Assembly (NCBI GenBank): GCA_963779845.1
Contig: CAVZZV010000005.1
Span: forward strand, 1,302,001 to 1,366,000
DNA: 64,000 nucleotides
Direction of reading: 5' to 3'
Origin: CAVZZV01 sp963779845
Lineage (GTDB): Bacteria > Bacteroidota > Bacteroidia > Bacteroidales > GCA-2748055
Shown: in pieces, positions 1 through 8,169 of the stretch
How the letters are laid out: each line of letters begins with the position of its first letter
How positions within the stretch are numbered: position 1 is the stretch's first letter
Translations under genes and position numbers: made by a program
Notes under the pieces: model-generated
Database searches by the model: none
What the model was told of the DNA's origin: nothing
The model's input: only the letters and a program-made list of their open reading frames with translations

Positions 1-1347
1 TGTATGGACAATTTCATCATCCCTTTCCATTTCGTTCATGGCAGAAATTTCCATGCTGAACATTTGTGTCATCATCGATTTTTGCTTTGAGGGCATATAT
101 TTAATATTCAGGCAGAAGGAGTATTTATCAGAATTGCATAAAAGACGTGTTTTTTCCATACCCTCAAGAAAATCATTCATATCAAATCCTTCGTCAATGC
201 CGGAAAAGAAAGAAGGGAGCATTTCGTTTTCCTTATAAAAAGGGAGGAACCAATTATGAACGGGTTTGAAAAACTCGAAGTGTTTTAGCATGGAAAAGGC
301 AGAAATAAATACATCCGTTCCTTCCATATGGAGGTTGGTGAATTCTTCAAGTTTGTTGAACAATCCCGGGGAATCTTCAAAAAAAGTTTCCCATTCCGGA
401 TTCTTATCATCCGGTAAATGACCTGCAAGAAGCTCCTCAATATTGAGTTTATCTTCAAGGCTTGACCGAATTTTCCAGATTTCGGGCATGATTTCTTCTT
501 TTATCTTCGCAGAGACTTTCTCCGTATCTTTTGCCCGAAGCAACTGAATAACAACAGTTTCCATTGTCCGCCCCATATCTTTATTATCCTTAATGAGCTT
601 TAGCCTGTTTTCAATTTCAGGATAGAGAGAAATCCGTTTCCGGTAAATGTACAATCCCAGCAATAATCCGATGAATGCCCGTTGCCAAAGCTGATGCTGA
701 CGATTTTCATAAAATTCAATCAGAAGATAAAATTTTCCGGCATCAAAATGTCGTAGCAATGACAGGGTTAACGCGCTTACAAGCGGACTTTTGAAAAACC
801 ATGGCAAAGCCTCGTCATGACTGGTTCGTTTCAGCAATTCCACATCCCTTTCTGTAAATTTGTCGGTAAGCCAGATGGTATTAAAAAGGAGGTACAAAGG
901 TTTCATTCTTGAATTAAACCCTGCTTCGTCTATATTCTCTCCCCCTTCAGGATCCGGATTGCCCATATTCCGGAACTCTATCTGATTAAGCAGGCTCTCC
1001 CCTTCCGTAAGACCCATTTTATTGATCATCTCTTTTTGATTGGTCTTATAATAGGTCAATAAGCCATATCTAAGTATTATTTCTTCCTTAATTTCATCGT
1101 TAAGCTCCAGGAGATCCCGGATCAGTCGGTTATACACTTTCCCCTTTTCAGGATCATCCCCCAATTCGAAAGAGTATTTTAGAATGTTCCGATATGTTTC
1201 CCTTAACTTCTCCAGGCGGTTTGAATAATCAACGTTGCGACAATTCGCGGCCAATCCGGCCATAAGGTCAAAAGATTCTTTAACCCGTCTCTCAGCAACA
1301 AGTTGTGATATTTTCTGATAACTATTTTCTAAGTCTGTGTAATTCAT
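1..1347 (-). CDS. Large helical (TPR-like) cytosolic protein, C-terminus cut by window edge
   Basis: An open frame runs on the minus strand from an ATG at 1347 to the window edge with no stop, so at least 449 residues are present and the C-terminus is missing. The product starts MNYTDLENSYQKI, is rich in charged helices, has no signal peptide and no clear membrane segment. A segment reading TDVFISAFSMLKHF followed by PVHNWFLPFY is typical of large uncharacterised Bacteroidales proteins usually annotated as tetratricopeptide-repeat proteins; that assignment is from memory of the family. I cannot define individual TPR units. No specific function can be inferred. It lies upstream of, and is co-directional with nothing else visible in the window except the YihY gene behind it. 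Confidence 0.75.
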   Translation of the reverse strand, partial: MNYTDLENSYQKISQLVAERRVKESFDLMAGLAANCRNVDYSNRLEKLRETYRNILKYSFELGDDPEKGKVYNRLIRDLLELNDEIKEEIILRYGLLTYYKTNQKEMINKMGLTEGESLLNQIEFRNMGNPDPEGGENIDEAGFNSRMKPLYLLFNTIWLTDKFTERDVELLKRTSHDEALPWFFKSPLVSALTLSLLRHFDAGKFYLLIEFYENRQHQLWQRAFIGLLLGLYIYRKRISLYPEIENRLKLIKDNKDMGRTMETVVIQLLRAKDTEKVSAKIKEEIMPEIWKIRSSLEDKLNIEELLAGHLPDDKNPEWETFFEDSPGLFNKLEEFTNLHMEGTDVFISAFSMLKHFEFFKPVHNWFLPFYKENEMLPSFFSGIDEGFDMNDFLEGMEKTRLLCNSDKYSFCLNIKYMPSKQKSMMTQMFSMEISAMNEMERDDEIVHT

Positions 1348-1481
1348 AAATCCGAATTTAAATGGCCAGGTGGGTTCACTCTATCCTTCCAAGACAGATA
1401 AACAGTTCAACCCGTAAAAAGGTAAAATTACACAAGGATTTTTTAAAAACCCTGTTCTTCTCCTTTAAATAAAATTACCGG

Positions 1482-2426
1482 CTAGTTTTCATCCTTTATG
1501 TCAGATCCCTTTTTTATTACCACCTTTTCCTCCTTAACATGAATGGCATGAGGGGAGGGAATAATTCCTTTTCCATATTTTTTTGAATATACCACCGTGA
1601 ATTCTGCGCCAAAAAAGAGGATCAGACAGGAATAGGAAACCCATAATAAAACCAGAACGATGGAGCCGGCTGCTCCATAGGTCGATGCGGGCTCGGCCCT
1701 CCCAAAATACAAGCCCAGCAGGAATTTGCCCAGTATAAATAGTAAAGCGGTAATTATTCCTCCAATCCAAACGGTTTTCCATTGGATCCGTGCATCGGGA
1801 AGATATTTAAAAATAAGGGCGAAAAGGACCGAAATGATACTCAGGGAAACCAAAAAATTAAGTCCGTACGCAATAAAAGCCATGACATCGGGCAAAAAGT
1901 GGTTAATATTTTCATTCAGGACCGAAATTAAGGTAGTGATGATAAAGCTGATCAGAAGCAAAAATCCGAGGATGAGAACAAAGGCAAAACCCCGGGCCCT
2001 GTCGGTAACTATTTTCATTATTCCGGCCTGGGGATCGGTTTTAAGTTCCCATATCTCATTGATGGAAATTTGCAGATGGTAAAAAACCCCTGTCGCTCCA
2101 AAAATTAAAGTAGCAATCCCAATGATAGTGGAGATCAGGCTTTTATCGCCTCCCTGAGTGGCGGAAACCATTTTCTGTATCGCCTCAGCCGCCTCCTTTC
2201 CAACAGCCCCTGCAATTTCATTGGTTAGTTTTCCCTCGACAATATCCTGTCCCCAGATGGCCCCAACGGTATTAATAATAATCACCAGCAGGGCCGGTAG
2301 GGAAAGTACAGCATAATAGGCCACCACAGCCCCCAACCGAAAGGGATTATCAGCATTCCAGGCTTTAAATGTCTCTTTGAACAGGGATGGCAAATGCCTG
2401 ATCCTGAATTTTTTTGATGCGGACAT
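1482..2426 (-). CDS. YihY/virulence factor BrkB family inner-membrane protein
   Basis: A polytopic inner-membrane protein of about 314 residues with roughly six hydrophobic segments. The family signatures are visible: an N-terminal FKAWNADNPFRLGAVVAYYA segment, a conserved GATGVFYHLQISINEIWEL stretch, and a final membrane segment containing YGAAGSIVLVLLWVSY followed by FFGAEFTVVY. The family (formerly and wrongly called ribonuclease BN) has no firmly established biochemical role; transport or envelope functions have been proposed. The frame is open up to an ATG at 2531, but the ATG at 2426 (MSASKKFRIR) places the conserved region at a normal distance from the N-terminus, and the extra 35 residues look like read-through of intergenic sequence. 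The C-terminus is a short charged tail. Confidence 0.88.
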   Translation of the reverse strand: MSASKKFRIRHLPSLFKETFKAWNADNPFRLGAVVAYYAVLSLPALLVIIINTVGAIWGQDIVEGKLTNEIAGAVGKEAAEAIQKMVSATQGGDKSLISTIIGIATLIFGATGVFYHLQISINEIWELKTDPQAGIMKIVTDRARGFAFVLILGFLLLISFIITTLISVLNENINHFLPDVMAFIAYGLNFLVSLSIISVLFALIFKYLPDARIQWKTVWIGGIITALLFILGKFLLGLYFGRAEPASTYGAAGSIVLVLLWVSYSCLILFFGAEFTVVYSKKYGKGIIPSPHAIHVKEEKVVIKKGSDIKDEN

Positions 2427-2834
2427 AACAGAAGTTATTAAATGAAATAATAATCCACCTTGGAAAACCGGGTAGGATTCCAGAGCCAGTAAGGCTGCAA
2501 TTGCTTTGCATTCCAATGCTTCCGGTCTCATTTTGAGACTATTTAACCCCTTGTATCTTCCTGAGTTTTGAATGGAATTAAAAATTTCCTTTAAGATAAA
2601 CCCGGATTATTCAGAAATTGTTCCATTGATAGAAAGATAACGGAGGTTATATTTCGGGTGATGATGAAATTTTCAGGAAATATTATCCTGATTCAATCAC
2701 AGTTAAAACCTACCCCTCGCTACTTTTCACCCTAAGAAAATCACTCAGTATAAGCTATTTTGATCCAAAATTGGCTTTAATTAAGAAAAGTCCGGAGTTT
2801 TGAAAAAGAGATTGAATAAGACTGATTAAAAGCG
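2427..2834. other. Intergenic stretch without a recognisable gene
   Basis: About 400 bases between the YihY gene start and the tRNA-Arg terminator. No coding frame resembling a protein family and no RNA fold stands out. It should hold the promoter of the YihY gene, but I do not see a clear TAnnTTTG element on the minus strand. Confidence 0.4.
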
Positions 2835-2860
2835 AAACCCCCAGTAAATACTGAGGGTTT
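2835..2860 (-). terminator. Rho-independent terminator of tRNA-Arg
   Basis: Read on the minus strand, an AAACCC / GGGTTT outer stem encloses CAGTA / TACTG with a single mismatched layer and a two-base loop. A short T run follows (complement of AAAA at 2828-2831). The hairpin begins three bases past the 3' end of the tRNA gene, where a terminator is expected. Confidence 0.65.
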
Positions 2861-2862
2861 TG

Positions 2863-2934
2863 TAGCCTCACCAGGACTCGAACCTGAATCTGAAGTTTAG
2901 GAAACTTCCGTTCTATCCCTTGAACTATGAGGCC
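2863..2934 (-). tRNA. tRNA-Arg, anticodon CCU
   Basis: A complete 72-base cloverleaf on the minus strand. Acceptor stem GGCCTCA pairs with TGAGGCT (a G-U first pair, then six Watson-Crick pairs), with discriminator A. D-arm stem is GTTC/GAAC with an AAGGGATA loop. Anticodon stem GAAGT/ACTTC carries loop TTCCTAA, placing CCT at positions 34-36, which reads AGG (Arg). The T-arm has a TTCGAGT loop on stem TCAGG/CCTGG. CCA is not encoded. A consensus promoter lies 26 bases upstream and a terminator follows, so it appears to be a single-gene transcription unit. Confidence 0.95.
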
Positions 2935-2959
2935 GCTTTTGTTCTTAATAAAACGGCTA

Positions 2960-2989
2960 CAAATATACGTCTTTTAAGAATTAATCAAA
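2960..2989 (-). promoter_or_regulatory. Bacteroidota-type promoter of tRNA-Arg
   Basis: On the minus strand, TTTG (complement at 2986-2989), an 18-base spacer, then TATATTTG (complement at 2960-2967). This matches the phylum consensus TTTG-N19-TAnnTTTG exactly in both elements. The -7 box ends 26 bases before the mature tRNA 5' end, leaving a short leader. Confidence 0.75.
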
Positions 2990-3007
2990 AGCCTGTTTTC
3001 TAAGTTT

Positions 3008-4984
3008 TTATTTGTCCTGTCTTACTGCTTCCCATTCTTTCATGATTTTCGCCGTTTTGACAAGTTTCAGGAATTCGGAGCGGTAGCCCTCCTCATCTCT
3101 TTCTCCATCCTGTTGGGCAAGCGTCAATACCTCTTCAAAAGATGATTGGGCAGCATATTCGGAATCCCGGAGCAACATGCCAAACTCTGCCACTGCGGCG
3201 GAAAAATTGAAATTGGCGGACCTTTCTTCCGGCCTTTTCAATATCCCCTCCACCTTCCTTTCTACCAATATGCTTTTTTCACCATCGGGCTTTTTGTACC
3301 GCAGTTTAATGGTTAAAAGTTCTGCATTGGGATCCGGCCTCACCTCTTTCCGGTTTGGTTGATATCTGAGGGGATCAATTTCATGAATATTATGGTCGGA
3401 ACCCGCCGGAACGATCTCATAAAGTGCAGTTACCGAATGCCCGGCCCCGATTTCACCGGCATCTTTCCGGTCATTATTGAAATCTTCAGCATTCAGCATC
3501 CTGTTTTCATAACCGATCAAACGGTAAGCGGCTACCCGCGCCGGATTAAATTCGAGCTGAAATTTCACATCTTTGGCAATGGTGAACAGGGTCCCTCCGA
3601 ATTCAGAAATCATCTCTTTACGCGCTTCCTGAATATTATCGATATAGGCATAATTCCCGTTGCCTTTATTGGCTAAAATTTCCATCCTGTCGTCCTTGTA
3701 ATTGCCCATACCGAAACCCAGAACCGTGATAAAAATCCCTTTTTCGCGTTCCTCTTCCACGAGCCGCTCCATCTCCGCATTACTGGAGACACCCACATTG
3801 AAATCCCCGTCGCTGGCGAGAATTATCCGGTTATTCCCTTTTGGGATCAGGTTTTCATTCGCAATCTTATAGGCCAGTCTAAGCCCTGCACCCCCGGCGG
3901 TGGAACCACCTGCCTGCAATTTTTCGATGGCCTCCAGAATTTTTTCTTTCCGGTCTCCGGGGGTAGGCTCTAGTACCAATCCCGCAGCACCGGCATACAC
4001 CACAATTGAAACCTTGTCGACAGCTCTTAGTTCGTTTACCAGCATCTGAAAGGATGATTTGAGTAAGCCCAGTTTGTTTTCCGAATTCATGGATCCTGAT
4101 ACATCGATAAGAAAAACCAGATTCGAGGGAGGAAGATTTTCTTTTTCGATCGATTTACCTTTCAATCCAACATGCAATAGCTGATGGCTGTGGTTCCAGG
4201 GGCAATTTCCCAGTTCGGTATATACGGAGAAAGGATCGTCCCCTTCAGGACCGGCATAATCATAGTTGAAATAATTGATCATCTCCTCAATGCGCACCGC
4301 ATCAATGGGCGGCAAAGAACCGCCATTGATAAACCTCCTGACATTTGCATAGGATGCTCTGTCCACATCCACGGAAAAAGTGGAAAGGGGCTGATCCAAC
4401 ACCTTTTTATACCCATTTTCATGGATGGAAGCATAATTTTCAGTATTAAACCGGGGATAATATTCCTGATCGTTAGTAAACATGGGGGCAGAGACGCTGG
4501 TACCCCCCCGTACCATCATTTTCTTTGGGGTTCCATACCCTATCACCGCCATTTCATTGACCACTGCAGGAGTGGGTTCCATGCGTACATTAATTTGCCA
4601 TCGGCCCTTTACAGGGATTACTTTTGTCTCATAGCCAATAAAACTGAAAATCAAAAAACCTGAATTGGGGCTTACGGTTATTTGATAGAGGCCCTTTATA
4701 TCGGTGTAGGTCCTGGAATTTGTCCCTTTTACCTGAACATTCACTCCAACCATCGGACTGCCGGTTTCATCGGTTACTTTACCAGAAATTATTTCAGCCG
4801 GAAGACCCGTAAATTGAGAAGAAGAGAGAATCAGCAGGCTTAAAGTAAGCAGAAGTAATCTTATGCCAGATTTTGTTCCAGACTTTTTGCTTAAATCAAG
4901 AGAGCCGTGAACAATATTTTGGATTGATCCGGTGGAAGTAAACTTTGTTAAAATAAAATAATTGCGCTTAAATAAGTGTTTCAT
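3008..4984 (-). CDS. Exported von Willebrand factor A (YfbK-type) protein with carboxypeptidase-regulatory-like domain
   Basis: A 658-residue envelope protein. A hydrophobic segment at about 42-58 (after a long basic N-terminus) serves as signal or anchor. Residues 66-134 form a CarboxypepD_reg-like beta-sandwich of the kind found at the N-terminus of TonB receptors. Then comes a linker with IGYGTPKK (148-155), the YfbK N-domain (about 185-275), and a VWA domain whose MIDAS motif DVSGS is intact at 294-298, with the conserved LASDGDFNVG later. The C-terminal third matches the YfbK C-domain. VWA domains bind a divalent cation and a protein partner; the partner is unknown. The gene is divergent from an ECF sigma/anti-sigma pair, an arrangement common in Bacteroidota, so control by that sigma is plausible but inferred. 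A later start is possible, as the pre-signal N-terminus is unusually long. Confidence 0.88.
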   Translation of the reverse strand: MKHLFKRNYFILTKFTSTGSIQNIVHGSLDLSKKSGTKSGIRLLLLTLSLLILSSSQFTGLPAEIISGKVTDETGSPMVGVNVQVKGTNSRTYTDIKGLYQITVSPNSGFLIFSFIGYETKVIPVKGRWQINVRMEPTPAVVNEMAVIGYGTPKKMMVRGGTSVSAPMFTNDQEYYPRFNTENYASIHENGYKKVLDQPLSTFSVDVDRASYANVRRFINGGSLPPIDAVRIEEMINYFNYDYAGPEGDDPFSVYTELGNCPWNHSHQLLHVGLKGKSIEKENLPPSNLVFLIDVSGSMNSENKLGLLKSSFQMLVNELRAVDKVSIVVYAGAAGLVLEPTPGDRKEKILEAIEKLQAGGSTAGGAGLRLAYKIANENLIPKGNNRIILASDGDFNVGVSSNAEMERLVEEEREKGIFITVLGFGMGNYKDDRMEILANKGNGNYAYIDNIQEARKEMISEFGGTLFTIAKDVKFQLEFNPARVAAYRLIGYENRMLNAEDFNNDRKDAGEIGAGHSVTALYEIVPAGSDHNIHEIDPLRYQPNRKEVRPDPNAELLTIKLRYKKPDGEKSILVERKVEGILKRPEERSANFNFSAAVAEFGMLLRDSEYAAQSSFEEVLTLAQQDGERDEEGYRSEFLKLVKTAKIMKEWEAVRQDK

Positions 4985-5091
4985 GATTTCATAATTTGGT
5001 TAAACTTACTAACAGGATGCAGAGGCGCGGTGGATTCCATAAAATATTTTTATATTAAAATGATTACCTTTACTTCAAAAGATAAAATCCC

Positions 5092-5667
5092 TTGCCGAAA
5101 TCGTTTTTTCGTAATATTAAAAGCCTGAGCGATAAGGATCTCCTTGCTCGTTTTCAAACAGCAAGGGATGTAGTCTATGCCGGTGAACTCTTTTCCCGAT
5201 ATATGCACCTTGTATATGGGGTTTCTTTAAAATACCTCGAAAACCGGGAGGATGCGAGAGATGCAGTGATGGAAATTTTTGAAAAATTGCTGGAGGAGCT
5301 GCCCAGGCATGAAGTGCACAATTTCAAAAGCTGGCTCTACGTTCTGACAAAAAATTTCTGCCTCATGAAAATCCGTGCAGATCATTCCCGCGAAAAGAGA
5401 AAGAAGCTTTTTATAAAGGATGAATCTGTTTTTATGGAATCCGGGATGGAAATGCATCCTATTGATGAAGAAAGGCCTGATTTGGATTCTATACTAAAAG
5501 CCTGTATAGAAAAATTGAAGTCTGAACAAAAACAGTGCATCGAGCTGTTCTATTTTGGCAATAAATGCTATGCAGAGATCGCAAAAATTATTGGGACGGA
5601 TGAAATGAAGGTGAAGTCCTGCCTGCAGAATGGGAAGCGGAACCTTAAGATTTGTATGGAAAAATAA
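5092..5667 (+). CDS. RNA polymerase ECF-type sigma factor
   Basis: A 191-residue sigma-70 family protein of ECF size. Region 2 is visible at about 25-95 (FSRYMHLVYGVSLKYLENREDA, then EIFEKLLEELP and FKSWLYVLTKNFCLMKIR), and region 4 at about 130-185 (LKSEQKQCIELFYF, then CYAEIAKIIGTDEMKVKSCLQNGKRNLK, a helix-turn-helix). The only in-frame start consistent with the family length is TTG at 5092; the ATG at 5060 is in another frame. A TACCTTTA sequence at 5065-5072 is one base off the phylum -7 box. The stop is two bases before the ATG of the downstream anti-sigma-like gene, so the two are surely cotranscribed. It is divergent from the VWA gene, with about 107 bases between them. Confidence 0.9.
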   Translation: MPKSFFRNIKSLSDKDLLARFQTARDVVYAGELFSRYMHLVYGVSLKYLENREDARDAVMEIFEKLLEELPRHEVHNFKSWLYVLTKNFCLMKIRADHSREKRKKLFIKDESVFMESGMEMHPIDEERPDLDSILKACIEKLKSEQKQCIELFYFGNKCYAEIAKIIGTDEMKVKSCLQNGKRNLKICMEK

Positions 5668-5669
5668 AA

Positions 5670-6761
5670 ATGTCGAAAAAGAAAATATATCATCAAAACG
5701 AGCGCGATTTTCTCCGCTATTCCTCCGGAAAGATGAGTGGAGAAGAGAGGAACTCCTTTGAGAAAAACTTGCAAAAGGATCCTTTCCTGGCCGATGCCAC
5801 AGAAGGTTATGAAAATCTAACTTCGGAGGAAATTTCACAGGATCTTCAGAAATTACATTCAGCGATTCAAGACAGAACACGCCAAAGCGGTTTTAAAATC
5901 TATAAAATAGCCGCGGCCCTGGCCGCTTTTATTCTGGTCTCCTCCCTGTTCTATTACCTTTCCCAGCGCTCTGTTTCGGAATCGGCCGGGATAAGGACCA
6001 TTACAAAACTGGAGGAACAAAAGACTGTTGAAAAAGAGGATTTTAACAGTGAGCCGGCAAATAATACCCTTTCTGACTCACAGACCTCGCAAGAGAGCAT
6101 TCCGGACAATAATATTCTGCGAAATGAAGCCCCGGCCCATGAGAAAAAATCATCCACGCTGGTGAAGAGGAGTAAAGAAGAGAATTTCCCTGAACAACCG
6201 ATTCCCGGGGAAATGGAGAATGATGCAATGGCTATGGAAGAGACAGATAATGAAAGAACACCGGGGAGTACTATTCAGAAAAAAGAGCTCTATATTCGGG
6301 GATTGGCGGATACCGGAAGTGCTTCAGGGAAAAAAATGAACCTGCCGGAAAGGGTCCAGGGCATGATACCATCCTACAAAAACCGTGACGAGGCCGTTAT
6401 AATTGGATATGGTTCGGCAAAAAAGAGTTCTGCAGGATCAAAAATCGCCGGGGAGGAAAAAGCACCGGGACCGGTGGGCGGAATTAAGGCATTGGAGGAT
6501 TACATACGGGAAAATACGATTTTTCCGGAGGTGGATGAAGAAATAAAAAGTGCCATCATTGTTCTCGAACTAAATATCGGAAAAGAGGGCCGACCTGAAG
6601 ATATTACCGTCCTTAGTTCCCCGGATACAGCATTCTCCATGGAAGCCATTCGTCTCTTAAACTCAGGGCCGGCATGGGAATCCGGAGAATCCCAGGGGAA
6701 AAAAATTTCAGATAAGGTAACGATCATACTCATTCTCAGAAAGGAGACCGGGGGGAAGTAA
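5670..6761 (+). CDS. Anti-sigma-like single-pass membrane protein with TonB-type C-terminal domain
   Basis: 363 residues starting MSKKKIYHQNERDF; the frame extends six codons further upstream into the sigma gene, but the ATG at 5670, two bases after the sigma stop, is the natural start. The N-terminal 70 residues (DFLRYSSGKMSGEERNSFEK, then KDPFLADATEGYE) are typical of Bacteroidota anti-sigma factors that lack zinc ligands. One membrane helix lies at about 77-95. A long, low-complexity, acidic periplasmic linker follows, containing IGYGSAKK at 245-252. The last 90 residues resemble the TonB C-terminal domain (IIVLELNIGKEGRPEDITVL). Inference: it holds the sigma factor at the membrane and senses an envelope partner through the TonB-like domain. 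The IGYG..KK motif is shared with the adjacent VWA protein. Confidence 0.82.
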   Translation: MSKKKIYHQNERDFLRYSSGKMSGEERNSFEKNLQKDPFLADATEGYENLTSEEISQDLQKLHSAIQDRTRQSGFKIYKIAAALAAFILVSSLFYYLSQRSVSESAGIRTITKLEEQKTVEKEDFNSEPANNTLSDSQTSQESIPDNNILRNEAPAHEKKSSTLVKRSKEENFPEQPIPGEMENDAMAMEETDNERTPGSTIQKKELYIRGLADTGSASGKKMNLPERVQGMIPSYKNRDEAVIIGYGSAKKSSAGSKIAGEEKAPGPVGGIKALEDYIRENTIFPEVDEEIKSAIIVLELNIGKEGRPEDITVLSSPDTAFSMEAIRLLNSGPAWESGESQGKKISDKVTIILILRKETGGK

Positions 6762-7080
6762 ACCCACAGGTCGATTTCCGAATTGAGCAAGTCTCCCTCT
6801 TGAAAGTAAACAGGTAGTTTATAATTCGTTGTATTATAAAATGTTAAAAATCAATTTCTTTAACACAGACCCGATAATTATTCGTATATTGCCGAAAATT
6901 TTTGATTTGAGAATTTGTGCCATCATTTACTGATCCTCTTCCGGGAATTCGTTCATAATAGCCCTCTTTTTTTAAATCCTAATTTTTAAAGCTTCGCCAA
7001 GGGGTTAGCAGAAAGTATTCTGCCGGGACAAGAAGCAATAATGAAAACTATCTGGTATATCCGGAATAAAGCAATAAATA
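6762..7080. other. Intergenic stretch, 319 bases
   Basis: No gene seen. It holds the AT-rich inverted repeat at 6818-6840 and a TTCGTATATTGCC sequence near 6890, which resembles a -7 promoter element with one T missing and could serve the downstream flavoprotein gene. Confidence 0.35.
6818..6840. repeat. AT-rich 8-bp perfect inverted repeat
   Basis: TTTATAAT, a seven-base spacer, then ATTATAAA. It has no GC in the stem, so it is unlikely to terminate transcription; an operator or a chance palindrome in AT-rich DNA are both possible. Confidence 0.3.
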
Positions 7081-8169
7081 TTGAAAGAATTTAATATCGG
7101 GGATCTAACCATCAAGGTTCCTATTGTTCAGGGGGGTATGGGTATCGGCATTTCCTTGTCCGGGCTTTCCTCTGCTGTTGCCAACATGGGTGGAATCGGG
7201 GTGATCTCTACCGTTGCCATAGGCCTTATCGATGAAATTAAAAAAGGCGGATATAAAAAAGCCAACATTGAAGGTATCCGCAAAGAAATCCGGGCAGCCC
7301 GGGAGAAAACCCGTGGAGTGCTTGGGGTGAATATCATGGCCGTCATCACTGATTTCTCTGAAATGGTCCGTACTTCCATTGAAGAAGGGATTGATATTAT
7401 ATTTTCCGGGGCAGGTTTGCCTCTGGATCTCCCCAAATACCTGACCGAAGGGGTAAAAACCAAGCTGGTGCCCATCGTTTCCTCAGCTCGGGCGGCTTCC
7501 ATCCTGTGCACCAAGTGGAAGCAAAATTACGATTACCTTCCCGATGCTTTTGTAGTGGAGGGTCCCAAAGCGGGCGGACATCTTGGATTTAAGGCAGATC
7601 AGCTTCTGGAAGAAAGCAACACCCTGGAAAATCTTGTAAGTGGGGTTCTCGAAGTAACCCAATCCATCAAGGAAAAATACAATAAGATTATCCCCGTGAT
7701 CGCAGCCGGTGGTATTTTTACGGGTAAAGACATGTTCGAGATTATGAAACGCGGGGCATCTGCCGTGCAGTTGGGCACCCGTTTCGTGGCCACAGAAGAA
7801 TGCGATGCGTCCATTGAATTCAAGGAGGCATATGTTAAGGCCAAAGACGAGGATGTTTCCATCATTGGAAGTCCTGTGGGCATGCCTGGAAGAACCATTT
7901 TCAACGAGTTTCTGAAAGAGGCCTACGAAGGCAAGCGTCGGCCGAAAGTCTGTCGCCACCACTGCATCCGGTCATGTGATCCCAAGACCACAACCTACTG
8001 CATCTCAGAAGCACTGCTCTCTGCTTACCGGGGGAACCTGAAGGATGGTTTCGCTTTCACCGGTGCCAATGTAGGCAGGATTGACAAAATTTCAACTGTG
8101 GAGAATATTTTTAATGAGCTGATCCGGGAATTTGGAGAAGCGGAGAACGAAACAAATCCAGTAAATTAA
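7081..8169 (+). CDS. Nitronate monooxygenase-like FMN-dependent TIM-barrel enzyme
   Basis: 362 residues of the 2-nitropropane dioxygenase / nitronate monooxygenase family, cytosolic FMN enzymes that oxidise alkyl nitronates; enoyl-ACP reductase FabK has the same fold. Visible signatures are IVQGGMGIGIS near the N-terminus, VNIMAV, VVEGPKAGGHLGF (the His of the catalytic region), IPVIAAGGIFTG, and ASAVQLGTRFVATEEC for phosphate binding. The C-terminus has a Cys cluster, CRHHCIRSCDPKTTTYC, found in a subset of the family. The start is TTG at 7081; no in-frame ATG fits. The stop overlaps the start of the next sigma factor gene by one base (TAATG), implying translational coupling. Substrate is not predictable. 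Confidence 0.85.
   Translation: MKEFNIGDLTIKVPIVQGGMGIGISLSGLSSAVANMGGIGVISTVAIGLIDEIKKGGYKKANIEGIRKEIRAAREKTRGVLGVNIMAVITDFSEMVRTSIEEGIDIIFSGAGLPLDLPKYLTEGVKTKLVPIVSSARAASILCTKWKQNYDYLPDAFVVEGPKAGGHLGFKADQLLEESNTLENLVSGVLEVTQSIKEKYNKIIPVIAAGGIFTGKDMFEIMKRGASAVQLGTRFVATEECDASIEFKEAYVKAKDEDVSIIGSPVGMPGRTIFNEFLKEAYEGKRRPKVCRHHCIRSCDPKTTTYCISEALLSAYRGNLKDGFAFTGANVGRIDKISTVENIFNELIREFGEAENETNPVN

Noticed and set aside
38..238. Plus-strand frame of 66 residues at the left edge
   Set aside because: It lies antisense within the long partial minus-strand gene (1-1347), which has a coherent protein-like sequence.
4184..4663. Plus-strand frame of 159 residues opposite the VWA gene
   Set aside because: Shadow of the VWA gene; no family signature and high content of rare residue patterns.
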